Part shown: in pieces, positions 27,001-35,980 of the stretch
Layout: each line of letters opens with the position of its first letter
Position numbering within the stretch: position 1 is the first letter of the stretch
Assembly (NCBI RefSeq): GCF_030227225.1
Contig: NZ_JASPHQ010000004.1
Location: 1 to 64,000, forward strand
Direction: 5' to 3'
DNA length: 64,000 nucleotides
Origin: Corynebacterium rhinophilum
Lineage (GTDB): Bacteria; Actinomycetota; Actinomycetes; Mycobacteriales; Mycobacteriaceae
The notes under the pieces: generated by a model
Seen by the model: the letters and a program-made list of their open reading frames with translations, nothing else
Databases searched by the model: none
Told to the model about the DNA's origin: nothing
Position numbers and translations under genes: made by a program

Positions 27001-27033
27001 AGAGGTTCGTTCTAGAGCGGCTCCTTCTAAGCC
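26989..27033 (+). repeat. 15-bp tandem repeat spanning the stop codon of the TPM gene
   Basis: GGTTCGTTCTAGAGA (26989-27003) is followed by GGTTCGTTCTAGAGC (27004-27018) and a degenerate GGCTCCTTCTAAGCC (27019-27033). The period is 15, so each copy reads Gly-Ser-Phe-stop in frame with the gene. This is a duplicated C-terminus that lies beyond the first stop. Confidence 0.7.
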
Positions 27034-27063
27034 GCCGACCCAGAAGGCCTGCTTGGCTGGCGG

Positions 27064-27600
27064 TTAGCCGCGGACGATGCGCGGTGTGGCATCGATAAGC
27101 AGGCAGCTATAGCTCAGCACTACCGCGTCCACGCCCGGCAGGCCCTGCCCGCTGGGGTTGGAGGCCGATACTTCCAGGCCACTGCCCCGCGGGGTAAGAC
27201 GGGCAACTTCGGTGCCCTCCGAATTACCTTGTTGTCCGTCAAGGGCCAGTATGCGGCGCTGCTTGCCAAAGATAGCGGACCGCTCCAAAAGGTAGTGGGC
27301 ATCTCCGCAGGTAGCGCGCAAACGCGTGACGGTCAATCCCGCTTGCGAGACTTCACATTGCTTCGCGGCCTCGGAGCCCGCGCTGCGGTTGGCACGCGGA
27401 CTAGCCCGCAGGAAAAAGCGCGGGGAGGCAGTTGTCCCGTCTAGCGAAGTCTCTACGTCGAAGAGCATATCGGGGCGTGCGGGATCCCCGGAAAGCGCGC
27501 CGGCAATGGTCAGTACCCCAGCTCGCACCCAAGCGATATCGGTTCCGCGCGCATCGCGCAGAGTAGTACCTGTCCACTGCCACGGCATCGTTCCCGCCAT
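27064..27600 (-). CDS. Hypothetical protein, 178 aa
   Basis: I do not recognise the family. ATG 27600 overlaps the stop of the upstream gene by one base (TAATG), so the pair is translationally coupled. The product starts MAGTMPWQWTGTTLRDARGT and has no membrane segment; it is rich in beta-prone stretches such as DMLFDVETSLDG and LEVSASNP, with two Cys in KQCEVSQ and ATCGDAHYLLE. The upstream partner has a similar beta-rich N-terminal region, so both may be LURP/scramblase-like folds, but that is a guess. It is the last gene of the glyS transcript. Confidence 0.6.
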   Translation of the reverse strand: MAGTMPWQWTGTTLRDARGTDIAWVRAGVLTIAGALSGDPARPDMLFDVETSLDGTTASPRFFLRASPRANRSAGSEAAKQCEVSQAGLTVTRLRATCGDAHYLLERSAIFGKQRRILALDGQQGNSEGTEVARLTPRGSGLEVSASNPSGQGLPGVDAVVLSYSCLLIDATPRIVRG

Positions 27601-28109
27601 TAGAAAATGAAAACCGCCAGCAAGGCGACGATGGAAGCCAATACCAGCGTGATGATCCATACCCACGCGGAGTTTTTGGTGTTCTTTTCCAAAATGGCGC
27701 GGGTAAACCAGCTGAGACCGGCGATCTCGGCGGTGCTCAAGCCTTTCGCATCCTCCTCGAATTCCAAGATGGCCTTGCGCACACCGGAGTTCTTAGCGGA
27801 AAACTGCGCCACTTTATTGTCATCGACGTCATCGATGATCCAATCGCCACTGTTTTCATTGACGTAATGAAAGGTGCGGCCGTTGAGCGAGGCTTCAAGG
27901 CGCTTGTCGCGGCCGAGACGGCCGGCGAGGCGGTAGACGGAGCCATCATCAAGCGTGGCCGAAGCCCCCAAATCGCTGACCTCGACGCGCCAAAAGTTGC
28001 CATCCACCTCCGCGGAATGTTCCGCAAAGACGCCTAGGCGCTCCGGGCCCTCCTCAACGAGGAGGACGGGCTTGTCGCGCTCGGAGCGATCCCAGCTGGT
28101 GTAGTGCAT
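27600..28109 (-). CDS. Hypothetical protein with C-terminal membrane anchor, 169 aa
   Basis: Soluble beta-rich N-terminal domain (WRVEVSDLGASATLDDGSVY, AGRLGRDKRLEASLNGRTFHYV, GDWIIDDVDDNKVAQFSAKN) followed by one transmembrane helix at the very end (SAWVWIITLVLASIVALLAVFIF-like). The periodic strands look like a tubby/LURP-type barrel, which is only suggestive. ATG 28109 lies 4 bases after the glyS stop; an upstream TTG (28124) overlaps glyS. It is probably co-transcribed with glyS and coupled to the next gene. Confidence 0.65.
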   Translation of the reverse strand: MHYTSWDRSERDKPVLLVEEGPERLGVFAEHSAEVDGNFWRVEVSDLGASATLDDGSVYRLAGRLGRDKRLEASLNGRTFHYVNENSGDWIIDDVDDNKVAQFSAKNSGVRKAILEFEEDAKGLSTAEIAGLSWFTRAILEKNTKNSAWVWIITLVLASIVALLAVFIF

Positions 28110-28113
28110 CTTC

Positions 28114-29493
28114 TTAGCACCCAATCAGGCGCGCTGCGAGGTAGGACTCAAGATCCTCAATCTTTACGCGCTCTTGCTCCATGGTGTCGCGCTCGCGCAC
28201 GGTCACGGCGTCATCCTCGAGCGAATCGAAGTCGAAGGTGACGCAGAAGGGCGTACCCACCTCATCTTGGCGGCGGTAGCGTCGGCCGATGGCACCAGAA
28301 ACGTCGAAGTCCACGTTCCAGTAGGCGCGCAGCTTATCCGCCAGCTCGCGGGCCGGAGTGGAGAGCTCTTCCTTCTTGGACAACGGCAGGACGGCAACCT
28401 TGATGGGCGCCAAGCGGCGGTCCAAGCGCAGAACCACGCGCTTGTCGGTGCCGCCCTTAGCGTTCGGCGCTTCTTCCTCGTCGTAGGCATCTACCAGGAA
28501 GGCCATCATGGAACGGCCCAGACCAGCGGCTGGCTCGATGACGTAGGGAATCCAGCGCTCATCATTGGCCTGGTCATAGTAGGACAGGTCCTCGCCAGAG
28601 CCCTTGTCGTGGACGGAAAGGTCATAGTCGGTGCGGTTGGCCACACCTTCCAATTCGCCCCACTTGGAGCCCTTGAAGCCGAAGGCGTACTCCACGTCCA
28701 CGGTGCGCTTGGAGTAGTGCGACAGCTTTTCCTTGGGGTGCTCGTACAGGCGCAGGTTTTCTTCCTTGATGCCCAGGTCGGTGTACCACTTGTAGCGGTC
28801 ATCGATCCAGTACTGGTGCCACTCTTCGTCCTCGCCAGGCTTGACGAAGAACTCCATCTCCATCTGCTCGAACTCGCGGGTGCGGAAGATGAAGTTACCC
28901 GGGGTGATCTCATTACGGAAGGACTTACCAATATTGGCAATGCCGAATGGCGGCTTCATGCGCGAGGAGGTCATCACGTTCTTGAAGTTGATGAAGATGC
29001 CCTGTGCGGTCTCGGGACGCAGGTAGTGCAGGCCCTGCTCGTCATCGACCGGACCCAAGAAGGTCTTCAGCAGGCCAGAAAAGGCCTTCGGCTCGGTCCA
29101 GTCACCTGGCTGGCCGGTTTCCGGGTCGTTGATATCAGCCAGGCCATTTTCTGGCTCGTGGCCGTGCTTTTCTTCGTAGGCCTCGAGCAAGTGGTCGGCG
29201 CGGTAGCGCTTACCGGTGTGGCGGGATTCCACTAGAGGATCAGTAAAGACCTCCACGTGGCCGGAGGAGACCCACACATGGCGCGGCTGGATGACGGAGG
29301 TATCCACACCCACGACGTCGGGGCGGGATTGGACCATGTGGCGCCACCACTGGCGCTTAATGTTTTCCTTCAACTCCACACCAAGAGGACCATAGTCCCA
29401 AGCGGAGCGGGAACCGCCGTAAATCTCACCCGCCTGGTAGACCAAGCCGCGGCGTTTACACAGATTAACAACGGTATCGATAAGGGATGCCAT
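28114..29493 (-). CDS. glyS: Glycyl-tRNA synthetase, homodimeric class II type
   Basis: A 459-residue alpha2-type GlyRS that charges tRNA-Gly. Visible: N-terminal [52 protein letters not shown] (motif 2 region), [21 protein letters not shown] and the motif 3 [19 protein letters not shown], followed by the anticodon-binding domain ending in a short tail. Divergent from the znr-zur operon, an arrangement also known in C. glutamicum. Confidence 0.96.
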   Translation of the reverse strand: MASLIDTVVNLCKRRGLVYQAGEIYGGSRSAWDYGPLGVELKENIKRQWWRHMVQSRPDVVGVDTSVIQPRHVWVSSGHVEVFTDPLVESRHTGKRYRADHLLEAYEEKHGHEPENGLADINDPETGQPGDWTEPKAFSGLLKTFLGPVDDEQGLHYLRPETAQGIFINFKNVMTSSRMKPPFGIANIGKSFRNEITPGNFIFRTREFEQMEMEFFVKPGEDEEWHQYWIDDRYKWYTDLGIKEENLRLYEHPKEKLSHYSKRTVDVEYAFGFKGSKWGELEGVANRTDYDLSVHDKGSGEDLSYYDQANDERWIPYVIEPAAGLGRSMMAFLVDAYDEEEAPNAKGGTDKRVVLRLDRRLAPIKVAVLPLSKKEELSTPARELADKLRAYWNVDFDVSGAIGRRYRRQDEVGTPFCVTFDFDSLEDDAVTVRERDTMEQERVKIEDLESYLAARLIGC

Positions 29494-29681
29494 GGTTGTA
29501 AAGGACTCCTCTGGTAGGGGACAGTCGTGACAATCTCATTCAGTCTAACCCTTATCCCCCATCAGTAGTGAGATCAGGGGGTGCAAATTTAAATCGGTTA
29601 ATGTACAGGTAATGACCAACTTGAGGTAATATAGTAGTGGTCGACAGATAATAGATACCGTATTGAAGGTGCCCACTCCCT

Positions 29682-29972
29682 ATGATGACCGTTCAATTAG
29701 CATTTAATAACTCTGCGGCCGCAAGCGTTATCGCGGCCCTCGATTCCCCGCTGCGCATTTCCATCATTACCCGCCTGGCGGAGCGCGACCATTACGTACA
29801 TGAGCTGGTTAAAGCCACCGGCAAGTCCCAGCCGCTGATTAGCCAGCACCTACGAGTTCTTAAGCAGGCAGGGATTGTCAGCTCTGAGCGCAATGGGCGC
29901 GAGGTGACCTACTCTCTGGTCGCACCGGAGGTTTTAACCCTTTTGGAAGACGCCGCGAAAATCGCCTCTTAA
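29682..29972 (+). CDS. znr: ArsR/SmtB-family metalloregulator (Znr-type)
   Basis: A 96-residue winged-helix ArsR protein: SPLRISIITRLAERDHYVHELVKATGKSQPLISQHLRVLKQAGIVSSERNGREVTYSLV. It lies 59 bases upstream of a Fur-family zur gene and divergent from glyS, matching the znr-zur pair described in C. glutamicum, where Znr represses the operon unless zinc is present. The symbol rests on that gene order plus family. Candidate metal residues are few (His, Asp), so zinc binding is inferred. ATG 29682 has GAAGGTG upstream. Confidence 0.82.
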   Translation: MMTVQLAFNNSAAASVIAALDSPLRISIITRLAERDHYVHELVKATGKSQPLISQHLRVLKQAGIVSSERNGREVTYSLVAPEVLTLLEDAAKIAS

Positions 29973-30031
29973 TAACCGGCCTGCATATAAAGACGATTTA
30001 TTATAGCGCTTGTTGAAAAAGAGTTGATAAT

Positions 30032-30460
30032 ATGAATGTCATGTCCATTCATGAGAGTATCCCCAAGCTCGGCTCGCGCAATACTAAACAGCGAACCGCG
30101 GTTGTTGAGGTCCTGCGGGACATCGACAAGTTCGCCTCCGCCAAGGAAATTTATCACCAGCTCCAAGAGCGGCAAGAAAAAGTCGGTCTCACCACTGTCT
30201 ACCGCACCCTACAATCTCTTTCCGATATTGATGCCGTAGATGCACTACACATGCCCAATGGCGAGACCCTGTACCGCCATTGCGAAACCGATGCGCACCA
30301 CCACCACTTGGTATGCACCAAATGCGGCCGCACCGAAGAAATCGATGGTGGACCCATTGAAAAGTGGGCTTCGGCCGTAGCCGCCGAGTACAACTTCGAG
30401 CTTACCGGCCACGACGCGGAGATCTTCGGCGTCTGTTCGCAGTGCGCGGCCGCACAGTAG
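30032..30460 (+). CDS. zur: Fur-family zinc uptake regulator
   Basis: A 142-residue Fur-family repressor: N-terminal winged helix (NTKQRTAVVEVLRDIDKFASAKEIYHQLQERQ), a dimerisation domain with HHHHLVCTKCGRTEEI and a C-terminal CSQC. The two C-x2-C pairs make the structural zinc site, and the His-rich HHHH segment is typical of Zur. It represses zinc uptake genes when zinc is bound. ATG 30032 has AAAGAG eight bases upstream. Second gene of the znr-zur operon. Confidence 0.88.
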   Translation: MNVMSIHESIPKLGSRNTKQRTAVVEVLRDIDKFASAKEIYHQLQERQEKVGLTTVYRTLQSLSDIDAVDALHMPNGETLYRHCETDAHHHHLVCTKCGRTEEIDGGPIEKWASAVAAEYNFELTGHDAEIFGVCSQCAAAQ

Positions 30461-30504
30461 TCACCGCACGGTAGTCTCGCGCGCCTTACTTAGCTGCTAC
30501 TTCC

Positions 30505-31257
30505 CTACTTCACAGCACCGAAGCGGCGATCCCGGCGGGCATATTCCTCAATGGCGGCGAAGAGGTCCTCCGGGGTGAAATCAGGAAATAGCTTGTCCTG
30601 ATAAATCATCTCGGCATAGGCGGACTGCCACAGCAGGAAGTTCGAGGTGCGCTTCTCACCGGAAGGCCGCAAGAATAGGTCCACGTCCGGCATCCCGGGA
30701 TCATAGAGATGCTCTGCGATGGTGCTTTCTTTAATATCGCGCGGGCGAATTTCACCAGCGGCGACCTTTTCCGCAATCTGGCGCACGCCATCGACCATTT
30801 CCGCCCGGCCGCCGTAATTAACGCACATGGCCAGCGTCATTTTTGTATTATTCTTGGTCAATTCTTCGGCGGTTTCGAGTTCCTTAATCACCGAGCGCCA
30901 CAGGCGCGGACGACGCCCCACCCACACCACGCGGACACCGCGCTCATTGAGCCACTCTCGCTGCCGGCGCAGCACGTCGCGATTAAAGCCCATCAAAAAG
31001 CGCACCTCTTCAGGGCTGCGCCGCCAGTTTTCAGTGGAAAATGCATAGGCCGAAAGGTACGGGACACCGGCGGCGAGGCAGGCATCGACGACATCGAGAA
31101 GCACCGCCTCTCCCCTGCGGTGGCCTTCCGTCCGTTTCATGCCCTTTTCCTGGGCCCAGCGGCCATTGCCGTCCATCACCAACGCAATATGGCGCGGCAG
31201 CAGCTCTTCCGGGATATTCGGCGGGGTCAGGCGACGAGAAGGATCTGGGGTAATCAC
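30505..31257 (-). CDS. uppS: Isoprenyl transferase (cis-prenyl diphosphate synthase)
   Basis: A 250-residue cis-prenyltransferase that builds the polyprenyl phosphate lipid carrier for peptidoglycan and arabinogalactan. Family motifs visible: [17 protein letters not shown] with the catalytic Asp, [36 protein letters not shown] and [23 protein letters not shown] start 31257. It follows recO by 10 bases; era-recO-uppS are likely one transcript, with zur convergent. Confidence 0.93.
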   Translation of the reverse strand: MITPDPSRRLTPPNIPEELLPRHIALVMDGNGRWAQEKGMKRTEGHRRGEAVLLDVVDACLAAGVPYLSAYAFSTENWRRSPEEVRFLMGFNRDVLRRQREWLNERGVRVVWVGRRPRLWRSVIKELETAEELTKNNTKMTLAMCVNYGGRAEMVDGVRQIAEKVAAGEIRPRDIKESTIAEHLYDPGMPDVDLFLRPSGEKRTSNFLLWQSAYAEMIYQDKLFPDFTPEDLFAAIEEYARRDRRFGAVK

Positions 31258-31267
31258 GGACTACAGT

Positions 31268-31984
31268 TTACTGTTCCATCACCTGTAATGCGGACACATT
31301 TCGCTCCATGTGCCACTGCAGGTGCGCCCGCGCTAGCCGATGCCCCTCCTGCCGCTGCGCATTCGTCGGATTCGTCGGGTAGCCATGTGCCAAAAGCCAC
31401 AAATGGTGGAGGGTTTCCGGATCCACCTCTGCAGCACCTGGCGGCCGGCATTCGTGGCAGGCGGCGCCGCCGACGGCCGGGTGAAAGGCGTGGTGCGGGC
31501 CGGGGCGCTGGCACTGGGCGCAATCAAAAAGGCTCGGCGCCCATCCGGCATGCGCCATGGCCTGCAATAAGAACGCATCAAGCGTTTGCGTCGGCTCCTC
31601 GGTTTGCAATTGCTCGAGCGTAGCTACGACTGCGTTGTAGAGGTACGGGTCGCCGTCGCCATCCGCGTAGATGAGCCGCTCCGCCGATTCCAAGACCGCG
31701 CAGGCGGCCGTATAGCGCTCGTAGTCTTCAATGAGGCGCGCGCCAAAATAATTTACCGTATCCGCCTGGGAAATCGTGGCCAGGTTCTTTCCCACGTACA
31801 ACTGTACGTCCAGATTGACGAATAGCTGCAGCCGCGATCCAAAACGGGACTTTGCTCGGCGCACGCCCTTGGCCACCGCACGCACCAACCCATGGTTTTG
31901 GGTAAGAAGTACGATTACGCGGTCGGCTTCCCCAAAATCATAGGAGCGAATGACCACGGCGCGGTCGCGATAATTTTCGCGCAT
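31268..31984 (-). CDS. recO: DNA repair protein RecO
   Basis: A 238-residue RecO: an N-terminal OB-like domain (RENYRDRAVVIRSYDFGEADRVIVLLT, GLVRAVAKGVRRAKSRFG), a helical middle, and a zinc-knuckle-like CAQCQRPGPHHAF with a later CHEC. It loads RecA on SSB-coated single-stranded DNA in the RecF pathway. ATG 31984 lies 6 bases after era. Confidence 0.92.
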   Translation of the reverse strand: MRENYRDRAVVIRSYDFGEADRVIVLLTQNHGLVRAVAKGVRRAKSRFGSRLQLFVNLDVQLYVGKNLATISQADTVNYFGARLIEDYERYTAACAVLESAERLIYADGDGDPYLYNAVVATLEQLQTEEPTQTLDAFLLQAMAHAGWAPSLFDCAQCQRPGPHHAFHPAVGGAACHECRPPGAAEVDPETLHHLWLLAHGYPTNPTNAQRQEGHRLARAHLQWHMERNVSALQVMEQ

Positions 31985-31990
31985 GGCCTT

Positions 31991-33028
31991 TTAAAACCCA
32001 AGCCTGCCCAGCGACTTGGCGTCTGATTGCCAATTCTTCAGCACCTTGATGCGCAGGTCCAGGTAAACGTTCTGTCCCAATAGCTCCATGATTTCCTTGC
32101 GGGCATTGCCCACGATGCGGCGGAAACGCAGACCATCTTTACCTTCGATGATGCGCTTTTGCCCCTGGCGCTCCAAGTACATGATGGCGTGAATGTCCAG
32201 CACTCCCTCACGCGTGCGCGAGGGCAGCATTTCATCGATCTGCACCGCAACCGAGTGTGGCAGCTCCGCCTTCAGGCCAGATAGTGCGGCCTCACGGATA
32301 AGTTCTTCAATGCGCTTTTCTTGCCGCTCATCCGTGATGTGATCATCCGGATAGAACTTCGGGCCCTCCGGCAAGTGCTCCACGATGACCTGCACCAAGT
32401 CATCCAACTGCACGCCCTTTTTACTAGACACCGGAATCACCACAGCCTCCGGATCCTCTTGCGACAAGAGCTCGTGCAAGGCCAAAAGCTGCGCACCCAC
32501 CTGGTCCTTGGAGGCTTTATCCAGCTTGGTCACGATGCCGATGATGGGGGTCTTCGGCGCAATCGAGCGCACATTGTCCAAGATCCACCGGTCACCCGGA
32601 CCAATCTTTTCATCTGCCGGAATGGTCAATCCGATGACATCCACATCCGCATACGTTTCTTTGACCACTTCATTAAGCCGCTCGCCCAACAAGGTGCGGG
32701 GGCGGTGCAGACCCGGTGTATCCACCACGACGACCTGTGCATCCTCGCGGTGAACCAGACCGCGGATGGTGTGGCGGGTCGTTTCCGGCTGGTCCGCGGT
32801 AATGGCAATCTTTTGGCCCACCAGCGCGTTAGTCAGCGTGGATTTACCCGTATTCGGGCGGCCCACAAAGGATACGAATCCAGAGTGGAATCCTTCTGGG
32901 GTATCCGTGTACTGCGAATAATCTAACGGAGCTGCCTTCTCCCCGGCGGCTTCCGGAGCTGCATCATCGGGGTCATCTGGCAGGCCCTCGAATGCCGCAT
33001 CAAACTGTGCATCAATATCAGAACTCAT
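31991..33028 (-). CDS. era: GTPase Era with N-terminal acidic extension
   Basis: A 345-residue Era GTPase for 16S rRNA and 30S assembly. The G domain has GRPNTGKSTLTNALVG (G1), DTPGLHRPRT (G3), TKLDKASKD (G4) and SSKKG (G5). A C-terminal KH domain has GARKEIMELLGQNVYLDLRI-like residues (GNARKEIMELLGQNVYLDLR). A 45-residue acidic N-terminal extension rich in Asp, Glu and Pro precedes the G domain and is unusual in length. ATG 33028 is preferred; TTG 33037 is possible. Neither has a strong SD. Confidence 0.94.
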   Translation of the reverse strand: MSSDIDAQFDAAFEGLPDDPDDAAPEAAGEKAAPLDYSQYTDTPEGFHSGFVSFVGRPNTGKSTLTNALVGQKIAITADQPETTRHTIRGLVHREDAQVVVVDTPGLHRPRTLLGERLNEVVKETYADVDVIGLTIPADEKIGPGDRWILDNVRSIAPKTPIIGIVTKLDKASKDQVGAQLLALHELLSQEDPEAVVIPVSSKKGVQLDDLVQVIVEHLPEGPKFYPDDHITDERQEKRIEELIREAALSGLKAELPHSVAVQIDEMLPSRTREGVLDIHAIMYLERQGQKRIIEGKDGLRFRRIVGNARKEIMELLGQNVYLDLRIKVLKNWQSDAKSLGRLGF

Positions 33029-33157
33029 TACCTGCAATGATAGCCCACAGCACCAAAATCTCCGATTGTTTCACGCACTAACAAATCTGCAGGCTAAGCT
33101 AAGACCGTTCTCTCCTCCTCGGTGTATTTCTCACCGCTTCCTGAAAGGCACTCCGCC

Positions 33158-33715
33158 ATGCCAACCAAGTCTCCCCTACTGCTCCTGGGCGCTCTTCTCA
33201 CCATTTCCCTTAGTGCCTGTTCATCCCCTGTTGCTGGTACTTCGCCTTCCGAAGAGGAATCCACCAGTACTTCTTCCAGTTCAGCATCCAGCTCATCGAG
33301 TGCGTCCTCTTCGAGCAGCGTTGCACAATCCACCACGCAAGAGCCGACCTCCGAAACCCCAGCAGAACCAGAAACCCAAGTAGCAACTGAGAAGTCAGGC
33401 GCACAACCGCAAGCGGCCGCGACGGAGCCTGAGCTGCTGTACTGCGAAATCGGCCTTGGCGCATTCGGGAGATTTTCTGATGGCTCTTCGCACCAAACCG
33501 AACTGTGCAATACCCCTGCACTCCAGCGTTCCGTACGCGCGGAAGGAGTATGCGGTGGCCTTAATGGGCACTTGCTTTATCCAGACGAATGGCCAGAGCT
33601 TTGCAACGGCGGCGCTCCATATTCGGGACCGCCGCAGGGTGGAGCGTCACCAGAATTCTATGACGAAGGTTCTCTCGCGGGAACGCCCTTGGAAACACAA
33701 GGGGAAGGCCTTTAG
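33158..33715 (+). CDS. Hypothetical lipoprotein with Ser-rich linker, 185 aa
   Basis: ATG 33158 with AAAGG upstream. Signal peptide with a lipobox (LLLLGALLTISLSACSSP) is followed by a Ser/Thr/Glu-rich linker of about 80 residues (SSSSASSSSS-like), then a C-terminal domain with four Cys (YCEIGLG, ELCNTP, GVCGGLNGH, ELCNGGAPYSGPP) that probably make disulphides. It sits on the outer face of the membrane. Function unknown. A 32-base repeat shared with the RNase/barstar locus follows 40 bases after the stop. Confidence 0.8.
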   Translation: MPTKSPLLLLGALLTISLSACSSPVAGTSPSEEESTSTSSSSASSSSSASSSSSVAQSTTQEPTSETPAEPETQVATEKSGAQPQAAATEPELLYCEIGLGAFGRFSDGSSHQTELCNTPALQRSVRAEGVCGGLNGHLLYPDEWPELCNGGAPYSGPPQGGASPEFYDEGSLAGTPLETQGEGL

Positions 33716-33754
33716 AGCGGAGCCCCGAAACTGTACCGCGCCGTTCTTTTCGCA

Positions 33755-33864
33755 GATGCTATAGGTCCACTGCAATAACTGAGCATATTCGCGCCTGAAA
33801 TGTAGCAAATCGCGCTCAGATATACCTGAGGACGTTGACCTTTTGATGTTCCTATCAGGTCAAC
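33755..33864 (+). repeat. Dispersed 3'-flank repeat, copy B, with a downstream inverted repeat
   Basis: Positions 33755-33786 (GATGCTATAGGTCCACTGCA, then ATAACTGAGCAT) match copy A at 22880-22911 with two differences, same orientation. It begins 40 bases after the lipoprotein stop. Downstream GTTGACC (33834-33840) and GGTCAAC (33858-33864) form a stem that may be a terminator, although no U tract follows. Confidence 0.6.
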
Positions 33865-33872
33865 ACCAGCCC

Positions 33873-33915
33873 GAAGGCCCCGCGCCCTCAAAATAAACGA
33901 GGGTGCGGGGCCTTC
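33873..33915 (-). terminator. Terminator of the formamidase gene
   Basis: GAAGGCCCCGC and CCCTC arms pair with GAGGG and GCGGGGCCTTC around an AT-rich loop, 21 bases past the formamidase stop. No long U tract on either strand. Confidence 0.65.
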
Positions 33916-33935
33916 AGGAGCTAATAGCCGTGAGT

Positions 33936-34955
33936 CTATTTCTTGAATTCATCCGGCAGTGGGCCAAGCTGCGGTCCGTCCGGGTAGTACTTCCAGCCGT
34001 CCTTGATACGAACATCATCGGACCATGGCAGTTTGTACTCGCCCTTGGCAAGGTCTTCGACCCAGGTGAGGTAGTTTTCGGTCTTTCCGCCTGGGTAACC
34101 GACATAGCCGCGGTTGCCCAGGTTGAAGATGTTGTTTTCTAGGCCCCAGTTGATGCGCGCCTTATCAGCCAACGCTGGGAATACCTCTGCGGTGACGATT
34201 TCGCCCGGGTTGCGGTGACCCTCAGAAATCATGTGGCCATCGTAGTTGCAGACATTTCCTTCACCGAAGTAGTAAAAGACCTGGTCATAGCCCGCCAAGT
34301 TCACCGATGCCGTATACATCAGGTTCTGGAAGGCATTGGTCTTATTGGTCATGATCCACTGGTCTTGGGTCTGAGTGGAATAACCCGAGATGCGGATGTA
34401 GACATTGGCACCCTTATACGCCGCTTCGCGGGCGAGCTCTGGGAACATGCCATCGTGGCAGATATTGACTGCAAGCTTGGAGCCCTTGGGGCCATCGCAC
34501 ACCGGCATGCCCAGGTCACCTGGGCACCACGGCTCGATGGGGGTCCATGGCTGCAGCTTACGGTAGTGCAGTGCAATCTCACCGTCGGAGTTGATGATAA
34601 TCGCCGTGTTGAACGGGGGTTTTCCTTCCTCATGGTTGGGTTCCATGATGGAGAAGACGCCCCAGACGTCGTTATCCTTACAAGCCTGCTTGTACTGGTC
34701 CACCTTGGGGTCATCGAGCCCAATGAGGAATTCATCGTAGGACCAAATCTTGGTGTTCAGTCCCGAAGAGGAATACTCCGGAAAGACGATGAGATCCAAG
34801 TCTGGGTAGCCCGCCTTGGTCGAGGCCACCATGCGGCAGATTTCATCGACGTTTGCTTGAACGTCTTCTGGGGTATTGACTACGGGAACTGGGTACTGGA
34901 TGAGGGCCATCAACAGGCCGTCGGGGGATGCGCTGATGCTTCCGGTGCTGGACAA
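33936..34955 (-). CDS. amiF: Formamidase AmiF
   Basis: A 339-residue nitrilase-superfamily amidase that hydrolyses formamide to formate and ammonia. The catalytic triad Glu60 (VFPEYSSSG), Lys133 (YRKLQPWTP) and Cys166 ([10 protein letters not shown]) falls exactly at the positions known for Helicobacter AmiF. The C-terminal [20 protein letters not shown] is also typical. Cytoplasmic. TTG 34955 with GGAG seven bases upstream. No urease or amide-transport genes are in the window; it stands alone before a pyridoxal kinase gene. Confidence 0.92.
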   Translation of the reverse strand: MSSTGSISASPDGLLMALIQYPVPVVNTPEDVQANVDEICRMVASTKAGYPDLDLIVFPEYSSSGLNTKIWSYDEFLIGLDDPKVDQYKQACKDNDVWGVFSIMEPNHEEGKPPFNTAIIINSDGEIALHYRKLQPWTPIEPWCPGDLGMPVCDGPKGSKLAVNICHDGMFPELAREAAYKGANVYIRISGYSTQTQDQWIMTNKTNAFQNLMYTASVNLAGYDQVFYYFGEGNVCNYDGHMISEGHRNPGEIVTAEVFPALADKARINWGLENNIFNLGNRGYVGYPGGKTENYLTWVEDLAKGEYKLPWSDDVRIKDGWKYYPDGPQLGPLPDEFKK

Positions 34956-35080
34956 GACGGGACTCCAATCGCGTCGTTGATTAAGTTACACCTATCACTC
35001 TATATGACGAACCTCACGTATTCACCTGAAAAGCGACGTGCTTGTCTCAAATTACAGACCGCATCCCTCTTGGGGCAGCC

Positions 35081-35929
35081 TTAGAGCTCCTCCGCCTGGA
35101 ATTGCATGCTTGGGTGAGCAAAAGCATCCTGGGCCTGAATGAGCTGCAGCTCGGTGGATTCCGCTTCATACGTCGTACGCAGAAGCTCGTAGACAGAAGA
35201 TGCGGTGCGGCGCAGCGCCTCTTTAACGTCATGGGTTTCAACGTAGTGGCCAGTAAACAGCGCCGCGGTCACGTCACCAGAGCCGTTGCGCTTAACCGGC
35301 AACAGCGGGGTCGAGAGCAAGAAAGCACGCTCACCATCAACGGCCAGCATCTCGATCTGATCCGCAGGGGTTTCCGGGCGCTTTACGGAGGTAACCAATA
35401 CCGTCTTCGGACCCATTTCCTGCGCCTTCTTCACCGCCGCCAAGGTCTCGTCCAAGGTGCTGACCTCGGTATCGGTCAGATAGCCCAGCTCAAATTGGTT
35501 CGGGGTGATGATATCGGCCACGGGCACCACGCGGTCACGCAGCAGTGGCGGAATGTCATCGGAAACGAAGCAACCCGACTTCGCATTGCCCATCACGGGG
35601 TCGCAAGCATAGAGCGCCTTGGGGTTGACGGCCTTGATGCGGCGAACGGTGTCCACGATGGCATCGGCAATGTCGGAGCCGCCTTGGTAGCCGGAAAGGA
35701 TGGCGTCGATATTTTCAAAAGCACCGCGCTTTTCGATGCCATCGATGATCGACGTGACATCACTAGCCGGAATCATCGGTCCGCCCCAGTCACCGTATCC
35801 GGTGTGGTTGGAGAAGTTCACCGTGTGCACGGGCCACACTTCGTGGCCGGCGCGCTGGAGGGGAAATACGGCCGCGGAATTTCCCACGTGGCCGTAGGTG
35901 ACATGAGACTGGATGGAAAGGATAGTCAT
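35081..35929 (-). CDS. pdxY: Pyridoxal kinase
   Basis: A 282-residue ribokinase-fold vitamin B6 kinase: ILSIQSHVTYGHVGNSAAVF at the N-terminus, DPVMGNAKSGCFVSDDI, ITPNQFELGYLTDTEV and GSGDVTAALFTGHYV with the catalytic Asp in the anion hole. It phosphorylates pyridoxal to PLP. ATG 35929. It lies 51 bases after ybeY on the same strand and may be the tail of that transcript. Confidence 0.9.
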   Translation of the reverse strand: MTILSIQSHVTYGHVGNSAAVFPLQRAGHEVWPVHTVNFSNHTGYGDWGGPMIPASDVTSIIDGIEKRGAFENIDAILSGYQGGSDIADAIVDTVRRIKAVNPKALYACDPVMGNAKSGCFVSDDIPPLLRDRVVPVADIITPNQFELGYLTDTEVSTLDETLAAVKKAQEMGPKTVLVTSVKRPETPADQIEMLAVDGERAFLLSTPLLPVKRNGSGDVTAALFTGHYVETHDVKEALRRTASSVYELLRTTYEAESTELQLIQAQDAFAHPSMQFQAEEL

Positions 35930-35980
35930 AGCTATCCATTGTGCTACTGCCGGTGCACAGAGACAAAGGAAGGGGCGAAA

